DNA from: Mucilaginibacter empetricola
GTDB taxonomy: Bacteria; Bacteroidota; Bacteroidia; Sphingobacteriales; Sphingobacteriaceae
Assembly: GCF_024808665.1 (NCBI RefSeq)
Contig: NZ_JANUBZ010000012.1
Location: 1-64,000, forward strand
Reading direction: 5' to 3'
Length of the DNA stretch: 64,000 bases
Under the pieces are notes generated by a model. That model worked only from the letters and a program-made list of their open reading frames with translations, was not told the origin of the DNA and did no database searches. Positions 26,659 through 34,924 of the stretch are shown piece by piece (within the stretch, counting starts at the first letter, position 1; each line of letters starts with the position of its first letter). The position numbers and the translations under genes are program-made.

Positions 26659-26677
26659 GTCAAGCGCCCCGCTTGAC
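26659..26677. terminator. Short hairpin between the two promoter copies
   Basis: GTCAAGC (26659-26665) pairs with GCTTGAC (26671-26677) around GCCCC. No T-tract follows, so it may be only a repeat-type palindrome like those at 30355-30403. Confidence 0.4.
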
Positions 26678-26695
26678 TTCTACTTCATTCAGACT

Positions 26696-26800
26696 AAATA
26701 ATTGATTTATTAGTAACCCCGCTTTTAATTAATCACACAAATGTTCCTTACATTTATCAAATAGCCCTCCTAAATTTTTTGTAAAAACATTGTCATGACA
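26696..26800 (+). promoter_or_regulatory. Promoter-region duplication, copy directly upstream of the TlpA gene
   Basis: Second copy of the ~105-bp block, ending at the ATG at 26795. Conservation of ATGTTCCTTAC(A/T)TTTATCA(A/G)ATAG in both copies marks the likely promoter or regulator site, and conservation of the ATG region supports the chosen start codon. Confidence 0.55.
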
Positions 26801-27934
26801 ACTTCTATTTCTCCTGAGCCAAAAATAAATAGCCCGATTACAATAAGTATGCTTGTTATTTTTCTATTGATATCAATAGGTGTATCTGCGCAACAAGCCA
26901 TCGTTGCCGGTACCGTTCCACAGGGATTTTCCGGCAAATCTATCACGCTTACTCTCATCAATTATGAAACCCGGAATGACAAAGTTGTACAGGAAGCCAA
27001 GATCAGCGGGGATGGTAAATTTACGCTGACCATCAATTCAAAAGAGCCTGAAATATATGATCTGGGGGTAGATAATTCAAGCTTGGTTCAGGTATTGGCT
27101 AAACCGGGCGACAAAATAGACCTTAAGATCAGCAAAGACCATATTGAGGTTACCGGCTCAAAGGAAACACAATATTTAGTTGATTATGAAGCGAACAGGA
27201 AAATTGTATTCAATAAGTATTTAAGACGGACCTATGATTCATCGGCAGCTGCGGTTAAAAGCGGCGACAAAGCGCGGATAGAATATTGGAATGTGGAGCA
27301 CGAAAAAGCGTCCGTAAATTATAAAGCAGAACTGGCACAATGGGTGGAGCAGCCCTTTTTTATTAATTCGCTTGCGGCAGTACATCATAGTATCCGCTGG
27401 AACTCAGAAACCGATACGGCACTGATGAATCAGATGGTAGCTATCTACCAGCAAAAATATCCAAATTATGATCTTACCAGGCAACTGGTGAATAAGGTGA
27501 ATGCCACCAAACGGATTGCTATCGGCGCCATAGCGCCGGGTTTTGTTTCAACCGATACAGCAGGTAAGAAAGTCGATCTTAAAACCTATCGCGGTAAATA
27601 CACATTTGTTGAGTTCTGGGCCTCCTGGTGCCCTCCCTGCCGCGAAGAAAGTCCTACCCTGGTGCGGTTATACAATGAATATAAGGATAAAGGATTTACG
27701 ATACTGAGTGTCTCTATCGATAAAAATACCACCCAATGGAAAAACGCCATCCGCCAGGATGGATACGTCTGGGGAAATGTATGTGACCTGAATGGGTATG
27801 GAGGCCCCACGGCAGCCTTATATACCGTAACCGCTATCCCAAATAGCTTCCTGCTGGATAAGGATGGAAGGATTATTGCTAAAAATCTTCGGGGTAAAGA
27901 GCTGGAAAGCAAATTGGTGGAGTTGATGAAATAG
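26795..27934 (+). CDS. TlpA/ResA-like thioredoxin-fold protein with N-terminal DUF4369-like domain
   Basis: 379 residues. A signal peptide/anchor sits at ~15-33 (TISMLVIFLLISIGVSAQ). Residues ~35-120 resemble DUF4369, the usual partner of Bacteroidota TlpA proteins. The thioredoxin domain (~240-379) has the active site WASWCPPCREE (Cys279 and Cys282), the cis-Pro region TAIPNSFLLDKDG and FEFWAS-like framing. Expected role: disulphide reduction or oxidation in the periplasm, for example in cytochrome maturation or oxidative repair. A duplicated promoter-like block precedes it. A hairpin-rich gap follows. Confidence 0.9.
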   Translation: MTTSISPEPKINSPITISMLVIFLLISIGVSAQQAIVAGTVPQGFSGKSITLTLINYETRNDKVVQEAKISGDGKFTLTINSKEPEIYDLGVDNSSLVQVLAKPGDKIDLKISKDHIEVTGSKETQYLVDYEANRKIVFNKYLRRTYDSSAAAVKSGDKARIEYWNVEHEKASVNYKAELAQWVEQPFFINSLAAVHHSIRWNSETDTALMNQMVAIYQQKYPNYDLTRQLVNKVNATKRIAIGAIAPGFVSTDTAGKKVDLKTYRGKYTFVEFWASWCPPCREESPTLVRLYNEYKDKGFTILSVSIDKNTTQWKNAIRQDGYVWGNVCDLNGYGGPTAALYTVTAIPNSFLLDKDGRIIAKNLRGKELESKLVELMK

Positions 27935-27946
27935 TATTTTTTCGGG

Positions 27947-27997
27947 TGTAGATGCAATCTACGGGCATAGTCGTCCGAAGTCAGGAGACTTCGGACA
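27947..27997 (+). repeat. Interspersed hairpin repeat, copy C (best stem)
   Basis: GTAGATgcaATCTAC (27947-27961) is followed by GTCCGAAGTC (27973-27982) and GACTTCGGAC (27987-27996), a perfect 10-bp stem with an AGGA loop. The tandem GACATTC motif of copies A and B is absent. Confidence 0.75.
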
Positions 27998-28209
27998 GCG
28001 GGGATTTACAATCCCATGATTAAATATTGAGCTTCAGTTCGAGGATTATAAATCCACAAAGTTTGGGTCGGGGATTATAAATCCCGACCAACGAAGTACT
28101 ATACATATAATCGATTTGTAGAAACAATCTATGGACAACGAAGTTAAATCCAATCATTAGTCTTAATTTGCTGGATTAATTATTTGATTGATAATTATAA
28201 TTCAATTGA

Positions 28210-28228
28210 TATCTCTACATTAGAGATA
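28210..28228. promoter_or_regulatory. 8-bp inverted repeat upstream of the DUF262 gene
   Basis: TATCTCTA (28210-28217) and TAGAGATA (28221-28228) are exact reverse complements with a 3-nt spacer, about 30 bp before the start codon. A candidate operator or 5'-UTR hairpin. Confidence 0.4.
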
Positions 28229-28260
28229 ACTTACAAACCTACTAACGCGTAGTAAACCTT

Positions 28261-29454
28261 ATGAGCACATACGACTTTGAAGAAGAAAAAATTGGCGAAG
28301 AATCAGAGGACGATTTAAAAGGCCTAAACAAGGACAGTTTCTCCAAGGCAGTGTTATGGGCAACTGATTGGACAACAGAAACAATCATATCCCAATTAAA
28401 AAAAGGTAACATTGAGCTTTCACCAAGTTTTCAGCGGCGAGATGCTTGGGGAGCAGATCGTAAAAGCAAATTTATTGAATCTATATTTTTGGGATTACCT
28501 ATTCCACAAATTATTCTTGCTGAACGCAGGGATAAAAAAAACTCATATGTAGTTATTGACGGAAAACAAAGATTATTAAGCATCCGTCAGTTTTGCGCAA
28601 ATGAAGATGAAGAAGACTTTGAACCTTTGTATTTAAAAAAACTCGGCATATTAAAAGACCTAAATAATAAAAAGTTTAGCACTGTTCAGGCTGAACTTGA
28701 CTTCTCTCAATATACTTCCGCTTTTGAAAACCAATCTATTAGAACTGTAATCATAAGGAACTGGCCTAATCAAAACTTTTTATATACAGTTTTTCTTCGT
28801 TTAAATACAGGAAGCCTACCGTTATCACCTCAAGAATTAAGGCAAGCTCTTAATCCCGGTCCTTTTACAAGTTTTGCAGACACTTTTTCGGTAGAAAGCG
28901 AAGATGTAAAAGAAGCGCTTGGATTAAAAAAACCAGACTACAGGATGCGCGATGTCGAGATCGTTGTTCGATACTTTGCCTTTAAAAACTTTTTTGAAAC
29001 ATACACAGGTAACTTAAAAGATTTCCTTGATAAAACTTGTGAAAACTTAAATAATTCGTGGGAAGATGACCATGAACTTATTAATGAACAGGCTTATCAA
29101 TTAAATAAAGCAATTAAAGCCACTTTTAATATTTTCGGCGAAAATGCATTCAGTAAGTTCGCAAATGGTAAATACACAGGCATTTTTAATCGTCCTGTGT
29201 ACGATATAATGACTTATTATTTTTCTTCAGAAAATATTAGGGACGCTGCAATTGTCAACAAAACACTAGTCGTTGGAAAGTTTGAAGAATTATGTACAAC
29301 TGATACTGAATTCCTAAGAAGTTTAGAAACATCAACAAAAAATATTGATCCAACTACTAAACGTTTTAATACATGGGGTGCTACATTAAAACAATTATTA
29401 GGAATAGGATTTCTATTACCGGTTAGAACTGAAAATGGTATTCGATTACAATAA
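28261..29454 (+). CDS. DUF262 (GmrS/ParB-like) protein
   Basis: 397 residues. The DUF262 signature is clear: LSPSFQRRDAWGADRKSKFI near 53-72, LPIPQIILAERRD, and VVIDGKQRLLSIRQF with the DGKQR motif at 100-104, then FLRLNTGSLPLSPQELRQAL. DUF262 is the N-terminal domain of the type IV restriction enzyme GmrSD and of many other conflict-system proteins, where it is thought to use nucleotides (ParB-like fold). This protein lacks the C-terminal DUF1524 HNH nuclease, so nuclease activity must come from a partner. Two bases later the HEPN gene starts. Both genes are clearly AT-rich compared with neighbours, suggesting transfer. Confidence 0.9.
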   Translation: MSTYDFEEEKIGEESEDDLKGLNKDSFSKAVLWATDWTTETIISQLKKGNIELSPSFQRRDAWGADRKSKFIESIFLGLPIPQIILAERRDKKNSYVVIDGKQRLLSIRQFCANEDEEDFEPLYLKKLGILKDLNNKKFSTVQAELDFSQYTSAFENQSIRTVIIRNWPNQNFLYTVFLRLNTGSLPLSPQELRQALNPGPFTSFADTFSVESEDVKEALGLKKPDYRMRDVEIVVRYFAFKNFFETYTGNLKDFLDKTCENLNNSWEDDHELINEQAYQLNKAIKATFNIFGENAFSKFANGKYTGIFNRPVYDIMTYYFSSENIRDAAIVNKTLVVGKFEELCTTDTEFLRSLETSTKNIDPTTKRFNTWGATLKQLLGIGFLLPVRTENGIRLQ

Positions 29455-29456
29455 AA

Positions 29457-30119
29457 ATGGCAGTTTCAGCAAGGTATAACCAATTCGTTAATAGAGTGGC
29501 GAGAATTGAAAGTCTTTTGCCGGCGATTGACCCTACAGGCGCTTATACTGAAAGGGACACCGACTTAATAAGGAGCTATTGTCTTCTTTGTCATGCTGAA
29601 ATTGAGGCTTATCTTGAAGACATTGCATTGGAAGTTGTCGATAGAGCAATGACAACATGGAACAACAACCAATCGATTATAACTCCTATTATATTTCATT
29701 TAGCTTTTTCCTACAAAAAATTTGAAATGCCATTCTCTATGGTTCATCAGGGGTATCAACAACTCAAAAGAACGATAGAAAAAAATCATGGCATCAAAGA
29801 AGACAACCTGAACAGTTTTTTTCGCCCCATAGGCGTTAATATTGATACAACATTAACCAATACCCTAACAAGTTTTGGAAGAACTAGAGGTGAAATTGCC
29901 CATTCTGCTTTTCATACACAAAGCCAACTTGATCCACTATCCGAAAAAAATAATGTTAATCAAATAATTTCAGGACTTGCCACATTCGATGAAGATTTGT
30001 CCAATTATGAGCGATCAGGAAATTTACCGCGAACACCTATCATTACCCAATGGAGACCTTTTACATTCACTGAACGACTAAAAATTTTATTCACAGGAAC
30101 CATCGATAAACAACTATAA
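29457..30119 (+). CDS. HEPN-domain protein, putative ribonuclease paired with DUF262
   Basis: 220 residues, all-helical. The pattern fits the MAE_28990/RiboL-PSP-type HEPN group: N-terminal LLPAIDPTGAYTERDTDLIR, then CLLCHAEIEAYLEDIAL, and the catalytic-type motif R-x4-H in FGRTRGEIAHSAF (Arg144, His149). The residue after Arg is Gly rather than the usual polar one. HEPN domains with this motif usually cleave RNA and act as toxins or abortive-infection effectors. It starts 2 bp after the DUF262 stop, so the pair is translationally linked, and the DUF262 protein probably senses or controls it. No antitoxin-sized third gene is visible. Confidence 0.82.
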   Translation: MAVSARYNQFVNRVARIESLLPAIDPTGAYTERDTDLIRSYCLLCHAEIEAYLEDIALEVVDRAMTTWNNNQSIITPIIFHLAFSYKKFEMPFSMVHQGYQQLKRTIEKNHGIKEDNLNSFFRPIGVNIDTTLTNTLTSFGRTRGEIAHSAFHTQSQLDPLSEKNNVNQIISGLATFDEDLSNYERSGNLPRTPIITQWRPFTFTERLKILFTGTIDKQL

Positions 30120-30441
30120 TTGCCACCGCGATATCAGATTCAGCAACTAATAAAAAATTCAAAAGGTAGATTTCTGCTGCGTATCCGGCTAAGGCTTCTT
30201 ATTCTGGTGCGAGTATGCAGCGCTGAAAAGAGAGTTGGCATACTCGTGATTTTCTACTTCAAGACAAGATAACGTAAGCAACAATGCTGAAAAGTCGCGA
30301 GTACGCCCAGCTTTAGGCCTGCACAGCATACCCGCACCAGAAAGGAGTTTTTTGTTTAAGCGAGACGCTTAAATCATTATGTGTCCAAGCAAGATGCTTG
30401 GACGGGCGGTTAATAAGGGGACTCGTGACCTTCTTCTACCT
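30120..30441. other. Inverted-repeat gap after the HEPN gene
   Basis: 322 bp without a gene. Contains a long-range inverted repeat (30202-30218 with 30326-30342, 16 of 17 matching) and two perfect hairpins with AGA loops: TTTAAGCG/CGCTTAAA (30355-30373) and GTCCAAGCA/TGCTTGGAC (30383-30403). Confidence 0.6.
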
Positions 30442-32928
30442 TTACGCCGAGGCTTTTTTATGCTTCCGCAGGCTTTGGTAATCGATATAGTATAATATCT
30501 TCAGCGAGAAATTATTGTTTTTGGGCACATGAAGTGTGTTTTCGAAATTGTTGATGTAATTTGGGCGGGCCAGGTCATTATCAATCAATGACGAATTTTT
30601 CCAATCGAAGCTTAGTTCACTTCCGGGCGATATTTCCCATACGTACAGCATATCGATGTTCCAATCGTTATAATCCATGTTATTATCGGTGTTAAAATGC
30701 TGTGATATCAGCGGATCAAGCGTACCTGACTGGCCCAGGTCGTAATATTGCAGTACAAGCAGTTTCGACCAGTAATGTCTCAATCTGAACGTGAGGCCCA
30801 TTACATCGTTGAAGGTGTATTTGATATTGAAGATATTTTCGATGGTTTGCACATTGCGCAGCGCAAACACAGGGTTGTTGCTTACACTGTCAACCGTGGC
30901 ATAACCTGTATTGTTGATGCGCGGTGTATAAGAAAGGTTTTGCCCGAATGAAAAATGGTCATTTACGCGCAGGTTATAAAACAGTACCACATCGTGTCCA
31001 TAGCCTCCATGCGCATTAAATTTGCGGTAAAAATAATTGCCTCCCCAGCTAAAACGGGCAGCCGGATTGTTGTTATAATAGATGCCCGCGTTATTATTTT
31101 CGGGCGATAGGAATACCCGACCTGCTACGCGCGGCTCATAAAAATCATTTGCCTGGCTATTGTGCGCAAAATTGAGCCCGATGTAAGAAAAGTCTTTCAG
31201 CTTAAAGTCGAACCCTAAAATTTGATTAAACCGTTGATAGGTGGAGGGGTTTTCCCGGCGTGAATAGTACAGGTTGCCAAATACATCCCATTGGGTAAAC
31301 CATTTATCAGGCTTGTAGTCGGCATATACCATGTTCAAATTATGGTCGAAATAATTGTTGTTATTTAATATGCCAAGGTCGTTGGGATTGTATTTATCAT
31401 CTACGTGGTCCTCCGTTAATAGCCAGGTAAAATTACCCGATGACCGCCCGCCGGCCCATTCGTAACTGTAACCCGTTGTTGGTTTGGTACCAGCGCCATA
31501 CAAATTGCTTGCCAACCCAAAACCGCGCAGGGTATAGGTATTAGCTTTATTATTATAAAGATTGAACACCACGCCGCCCACATCGGCAGAATAATCTTTT
31601 CCAAAGCGATCAACATTGGTGTTGATCAACGTTACCGATGAATTGTTAGCCAGGTTTTGATCCAGCACCAGGATATTGTAATTGGCATAGGGCGATGTTT
31701 GAAACCGCCGCGTATGGCCCAGGCTGTCCTGGATAATGGCGTCCGTCGGTTCAGTCACCGCGTTGAATAAACCAATACCCAAACCGCTGGCGGTCCTCCC
31801 GGTTATTTTAAAAGCATTCAATAATTTGGTTTCAACCGGGTTACTGATCACCTGTTCGCCGGGCTTCAGGTTGTCATAAGCTGCATTATAATTTAACGGC
31901 TGCCCACCTACCCTTCGCGAATAAAAAATATTCCCCTTATTAAACAGTTCTGTTCCTTCCGTGAAAAACGGCCTGTTGTCTACATATTTAACCTCAAAAG
32001 GTGTAAGGTTGAGTACCTTGTTATCCGATTGTACTTGCCCAAAATCAGGTACCAGCGTCAGATCGAGCGTAAAGCTTTCGTTAATTCCGTATTTAACATC
32101 CATACCGCCGTCAAACTGGGCGCTGGTATTTTTAAGTCCCGGCGTATTATAGGGGTAATGATTGATATCAGTAGAAATATAGGGATAAAACGCCAGGCGT
32201 ACAGGTGGTGTGATGTTTTGTATACCATGCAATTCGCCCTCCTGGTTCACAAAACCATTCTTTTTAGGGTCTACCTCATTCCAAAACAATTCCTTTTGCT
32301 CATATTGCCTGCGGCGCACCAGCTGCAAGCCCCATAACTGCACGTCTTTTTTGGCAAAGCGCAGGGCCGAATAAGGGATCTTGAGTTCGGCTGTCCAACC
32401 GTGCTCGTCAATGTGTGCTTTGCTTAACCACACGGCATTCCAGCTCGGATCTTCCGTGTTGCCATTGGGGTTTGGGGCGTATTTGGCATCAAACTGAACC
32501 CCGGCCGCGGTAACGTAAAAACCCACGGCGTTTATGCCATCGTGGTAGGTATCCAATACAACACCTACAAAATCGGATGTGCCTACGTTATCGCGGTTTA
32601 CCAACTCATGGGCTACTTTTTTTGCCGATGTTTCGTACATGCGTGCGCCTATATAAATGGCATCGTCATCATACAATATTTTTACTTCCGTCCGGTTTTC
32701 CTGTGTTTCATGCCGGCCGGCAACTGGACTAAGCTCAACAAAGTCGCCGGCAATAGGTGCATTTTTCCAGGCCTCATCATCCAGCAGGCCATCAATTTTA
32801 GGCGGCGTAGTAGTTTTTATGGCGATGGTTTTTTTGACCTGATCCTGGGCAAAAACAAGGCAGGTTATAAAGGAAAATAACAGAATAAAAGTAAATCTGG
32901 TTTTTATGGCAAACAATGTCATAACCAT
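30442..32928 (-). CDS. DUF5916 outer-membrane protein with N-terminal CBM9-like domain
   Basis: 828 residues (an ATG two codons in is equally plausible). Signal peptide LLFSFITCLVFAQ. Residues ~40-230 are a CBM9-like carbohydrate-binding module (PPKIDGLLDDEAWKNAPIAG, then YIGARMYE and DPSWNAVWLSKA). The remainder is DUF5916: LDLTLVPDFGQVQSDNKVLN, NRPFFTEGTELF, and C-terminal beta strands ending in aromatic residues, consistent with a beta-barrel. DUF5916 proteins are widespread in Bacteroidota and their function is unsettled; a transport or surface-binding role is assumed. Single-gene unit. Confidence 0.9.
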   Translation of the reverse strand: MVMTLFAIKTRFTFILLFSFITCLVFAQDQVKKTIAIKTTTPPKIDGLLDDEAWKNAPIAGDFVELSPVAGRHETQENRTEVKILYDDDAIYIGARMYETSAKKVAHELVNRDNVGTSDFVGVVLDTYHDGINAVGFYVTAAGVQFDAKYAPNPNGNTEDPSWNAVWLSKAHIDEHGWTAELKIPYSALRFAKKDVQLWGLQLVRRRQYEQKELFWNEVDPKKNGFVNQEGELHGIQNITPPVRLAFYPYISTDINHYPYNTPGLKNTSAQFDGGMDVKYGINESFTLDLTLVPDFGQVQSDNKVLNLTPFEVKYVDNRPFFTEGTELFNKGNIFYSRRVGGQPLNYNAAYDNLKPGEQVISNPVETKLLNAFKITGRTASGLGIGLFNAVTEPTDAIIQDSLGHTRRFQTSPYANYNILVLDQNLANNSSVTLINTNVDRFGKDYSADVGGVVFNLYNNKANTYTLRGFGLASNLYGAGTKPTTGYSYEWAGGRSSGNFTWLLTEDHVDDKYNPNDLGILNNNNYFDHNLNMVYADYKPDKWFTQWDVFGNLYYSRRENPSTYQRFNQILGFDFKLKDFSYIGLNFAHNSQANDFYEPRVAGRVFLSPENNNAGIYYNNNPAARFSWGGNYFYRKFNAHGGYGHDVVLFYNLRVNDHFSFGQNLSYTPRINNTGYATVDSVSNNPVFALRNVQTIENIFNIKYTFNDVMGLTFRLRHYWSKLLVLQYYDLGQSGTLDPLISQHFNTDNNMDYNDWNIDMLYVWEISPGSELSFDWKNSSLIDNDLARPNYINNFENTLHVPKNNNFSLKILYYIDYQSLRKHKKASA

Positions 32929-33334
32929 AAGATGCGATTTGCAACAACAGTGTTACACTTTGCGTGTTAAATTTTGGTTAACTGTTACTCAAAAATCAGC
33001 CATTTACTAATTTATTATTACTTCACAGCAATAGAAGCCAATTTCGTCACGTCTTCAATAAAAAAGTTAAGCTGTCCGTAGATTATATCTGCGGATTAGT
33101 ATGTAAGTAATTTATAACTACAGAAACAGCAGCCTTGCCCTAAAATAAGCCTACATCTGAAACAGTAATTCCCTAAAAATTCATCATTTTTTGTATCATT
33201 TTTCTCAGCTTGTTTCATAAATGGCGTTAACTTATTGACTAACAGCAGTAGGGTGTTTCGCGCGTAGCGGCATGTTTCCTTTTGTTTCCCATATTCATGA
33301 AACAGTACCGCGCGCCAGGTGAAGGCAGCGACCT
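32929..33334. other. Intergenic stretch upstream of the DUF5916 gene
   Basis: About 400 bp, AT-rich on the left, with an imperfect GCGCG...CGCGC palindromic region near 33258-33317. It must hold the DUF5916 promoter (minus strand). No gene or strong terminator seen. Confidence 0.45.
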
Positions 33335-33754
33335 TTATTTCAAAAAAAAGACCTTAACAATTTTACCATTCTCCACCTGATAAATAGCCACAGCGTCAAT
33401 GTGCCTGGTATCGGTTACGATTACATTTTCTTTATCGATAACGGTGTTCCCTTGTATAATTCTTTCCACTATATTACAGTGTAATTTGGGGTAATGTAAA
33501 AAAAGATCGGTATATCCTTTTTTGATGAACTCTTTTCCTCTGCCCAGGTATTTGTCAGGAAAATTATAGAAGACGACGCTATCCGCATATGTATCCGAAA
33601 AACTATTTATATCCCTGGCATTGTAGGCATCTACCTGTCGCTGAACCACGGCAACAGGTGTATTCTTAGTAGTGTCACCCACCCGGATATTTGATTTACA
33701 AAAGGCCACAGATGATAACAGTAAGGTAGGCAGCAATATTTTTAATGTCTTCAT
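33335..33754 (-). CDS. Secreted SnoaL/NTF2-like protein
   Basis: 139 residues. Signal peptide (LKILLPTLLLSSVAFC) then an NTF2-like fold: VVQRQVDAYNARDINSFSDT, YADSVVFYNFPDKYLGRGKE, and the C-terminal VAIYQVENGKIVKVFF, the classic SnoaL-like ending. The Cys at the signal end (AFCKS) is not a canonical lipobox. No operon partner. It is divergent from methionine aminopeptidase. Catalytic or ligand role unknown. Confidence 0.85.
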   Translation of the reverse strand: MKTLKILLPTLLLSSVAFCKSNIRVGDTTKNTPVAVVQRQVDAYNARDINSFSDTYADSVVFYNFPDKYLGRGKEFIKKGYTDLFLHYPKLHCNIVERIIQGNTVIDKENVIVTDTRHIDAVAIYQVENGKIVKVFFLK

Positions 33755-33829
33755 AAAGGTTGATTATTTCCACATCTAAAATAGATTATACTATATTGTA
33801 ATTCAACAACATCAGCTAAATTTAACATT

Positions 33830-33880
33830 ATGAAAACACTTTATTTGTTTGCTGCATTGCTTTTCAGTATGATTACTTGA
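33830..33880 (+). pseudogene. Orphan signal-peptide remnant
   Basis: A 16-codon frame (MKTLYLFAALLFSMIT, then TGA) begins at a plausible ATG and reads exactly like a Bacteroidota signal peptide, but stops at once. No continuation is visible in other frames. It may be the 5' end of a lost secreted-protein gene. It could also be chance. Confidence 0.3.
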
Positions 33881-33945
33881 AGTTTTTCACTTCGGGCATC
33901 CCGGGAATAGTACACTGCTTTGACCTGCAGTTAACAAAGTTTGCC

Positions 33946-33976
33946 TACCTTTGAAAGTTTCAGATCGATTGATCTG
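33946..33976 (+). promoter_or_regulatory. Probable promoter and 5'-UTR hairpin of the methionine aminopeptidase gene
   Basis: TACCTTTG (33946-33953) matches the Bacteroidota -7 box TAnnTTTG, with a TTG 23 bp upstream (33920-33922) as -33 element. A perfect CAGATC-gatt-GATCTG hairpin (33961-33976) follows in the leader. The start codon is at 33997. Confidence 0.55.
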
Positions 33977-33996
33977 GCAAATAATATATTATAAAA

Positions 33997-34758
33997 ATGT
34001 CTATTACATCAACGGAAGATTTAACAGGGATAAAAGCAGTAAGTGAACTTGTTGCGCTTACGTTACGCCAAATGATTGATTATGCAAAGCCCGGCATGAC
34101 GGCCAAAGAATTGGACAATTTTGGCGGTTTTATACTTGAAAAACATGGTGCCAATTCTGCTCCGTTAAAAACATACAATTTCCCGGGTTATACTTGCATC
34201 AGCATCAATCAACAGATTGCCCATGGTATACCAAAAACAGAAACCATATTAAAAGAAGGCGACCTGGTTAACATTGATGTATCAGCCGAACTAAACGGTT
34301 ACTGGGCCGACAATGGCTGTTCTTTTGTTTTGGGTGGAGATATACATGGCCATCAATCCCTGGTCGACGCATCAAAAGAAATATTGCGGAAGGCAATCAG
34401 CAATATAAAAGGTGGGGTACGTGTGGCCGATATTGGTGAGATTATTGAAACAGAAGCCAAAAAACGTGGCTATAAAGTAATAAAAAACCTAACCGGACAC
34501 GGCGTAGGCCGTAGTTTACACGAAGAACCCCACGAAATTGCCAACTATCGCGACCGCTTCAACCTGCAGCGATTCAAGAAAAATTCTGTAGTAGCTGTGG
34601 AAACGTTTATCTCTACCGCATCTACTTTTGCCGAGACCCAATCTGATGGATGGACACTGGTTGGAAATAAAGGTGGCTATGTAGCCCAGCACGAGCACAC
34701 TATTCTGATAACAGGTGGCGAGCCGGTTATCTTAACCGAAAATAACGGCGTCTGGTAG
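33997..34758 (+). CDS. map: Type I methionine aminopeptidase
   Basis: 253 residues, close to the usual length of bacterial MetAP-I. All five metal ligands are recognisable: Asp in VNIDVSAELNG, Asp in YWADNGCSF, His in LTGHGVGRSLHEEP, Glu in VVAVETFIS and Glu in AQHEHTILIT. The substrate-site YNFPGYTCISIN region is also present. Removes the initiator Met from nascent proteins in the cytoplasm. Essential when single copy, but Bacteroidota often carry a second copy in the ribosomal-protein operon, so this stand-alone gene may be the accessory one (inference). A TAnnTTTG promoter precedes it. Confidence 0.95.
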   Translation: MSITSTEDLTGIKAVSELVALTLRQMIDYAKPGMTAKELDNFGGFILEKHGANSAPLKTYNFPGYTCISINQQIAHGIPKTETILKEGDLVNIDVSAELNGYWADNGCSFVLGGDIHGHQSLVDASKEILRKAISNIKGGVRVADIGEIIETEAKKRGYKVIKNLTGHGVGRSLHEEPHEIANYRDRFNLQRFKKNSVVAVETFISTASTFAETQSDGWTLVGNKGGYVAQHEHTILITGGEPVILTENNGVW

Positions 34759-34796
34759 TGCTTTTTGAGCAGAAGCTGAAAGCTTTTTTTTTTGCA

Positions 34797-34851
34797 ATGT
34801 ATATACAATCTACAAGCATAATCATCCGAAGTTAAAAACTTAGGAGAACGG
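34797..34851 (+). repeat. Degenerate copy of the interspersed hairpin repeat
   Basis: Keeps the left hairpin region (TATATACAATCTACAAGCAT) and ATCCGAAGTT, but the right arm has decayed (ACTTAGGAGA). Same orientation as the intact copies, in the gap after map. Confidence 0.5.
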
Positions 34852-34924
34852 GTTAATCCGCTAATTAAAGCTTAAGAAGACATATCTAATTGGAGCATTC
34901 ACTCAAATTTGATATGTTTGGGCT

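Larger units (their letters stand above)
27935..28260. other. Hairpin-rich gap before the DUF262/HEPN cassette
   Basis: 326 bp with no gene. It holds repeat copy C, three palindromes (GGGATT/AATCCC at 28001-28015; GGATTATAAATCC at 28043-28055; a GGTCGGG/CCCGACC stem at 28066-28089), a degenerate repeat half near 28115-28155, and the cassette's probable promoter. Confidence 0.6.
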
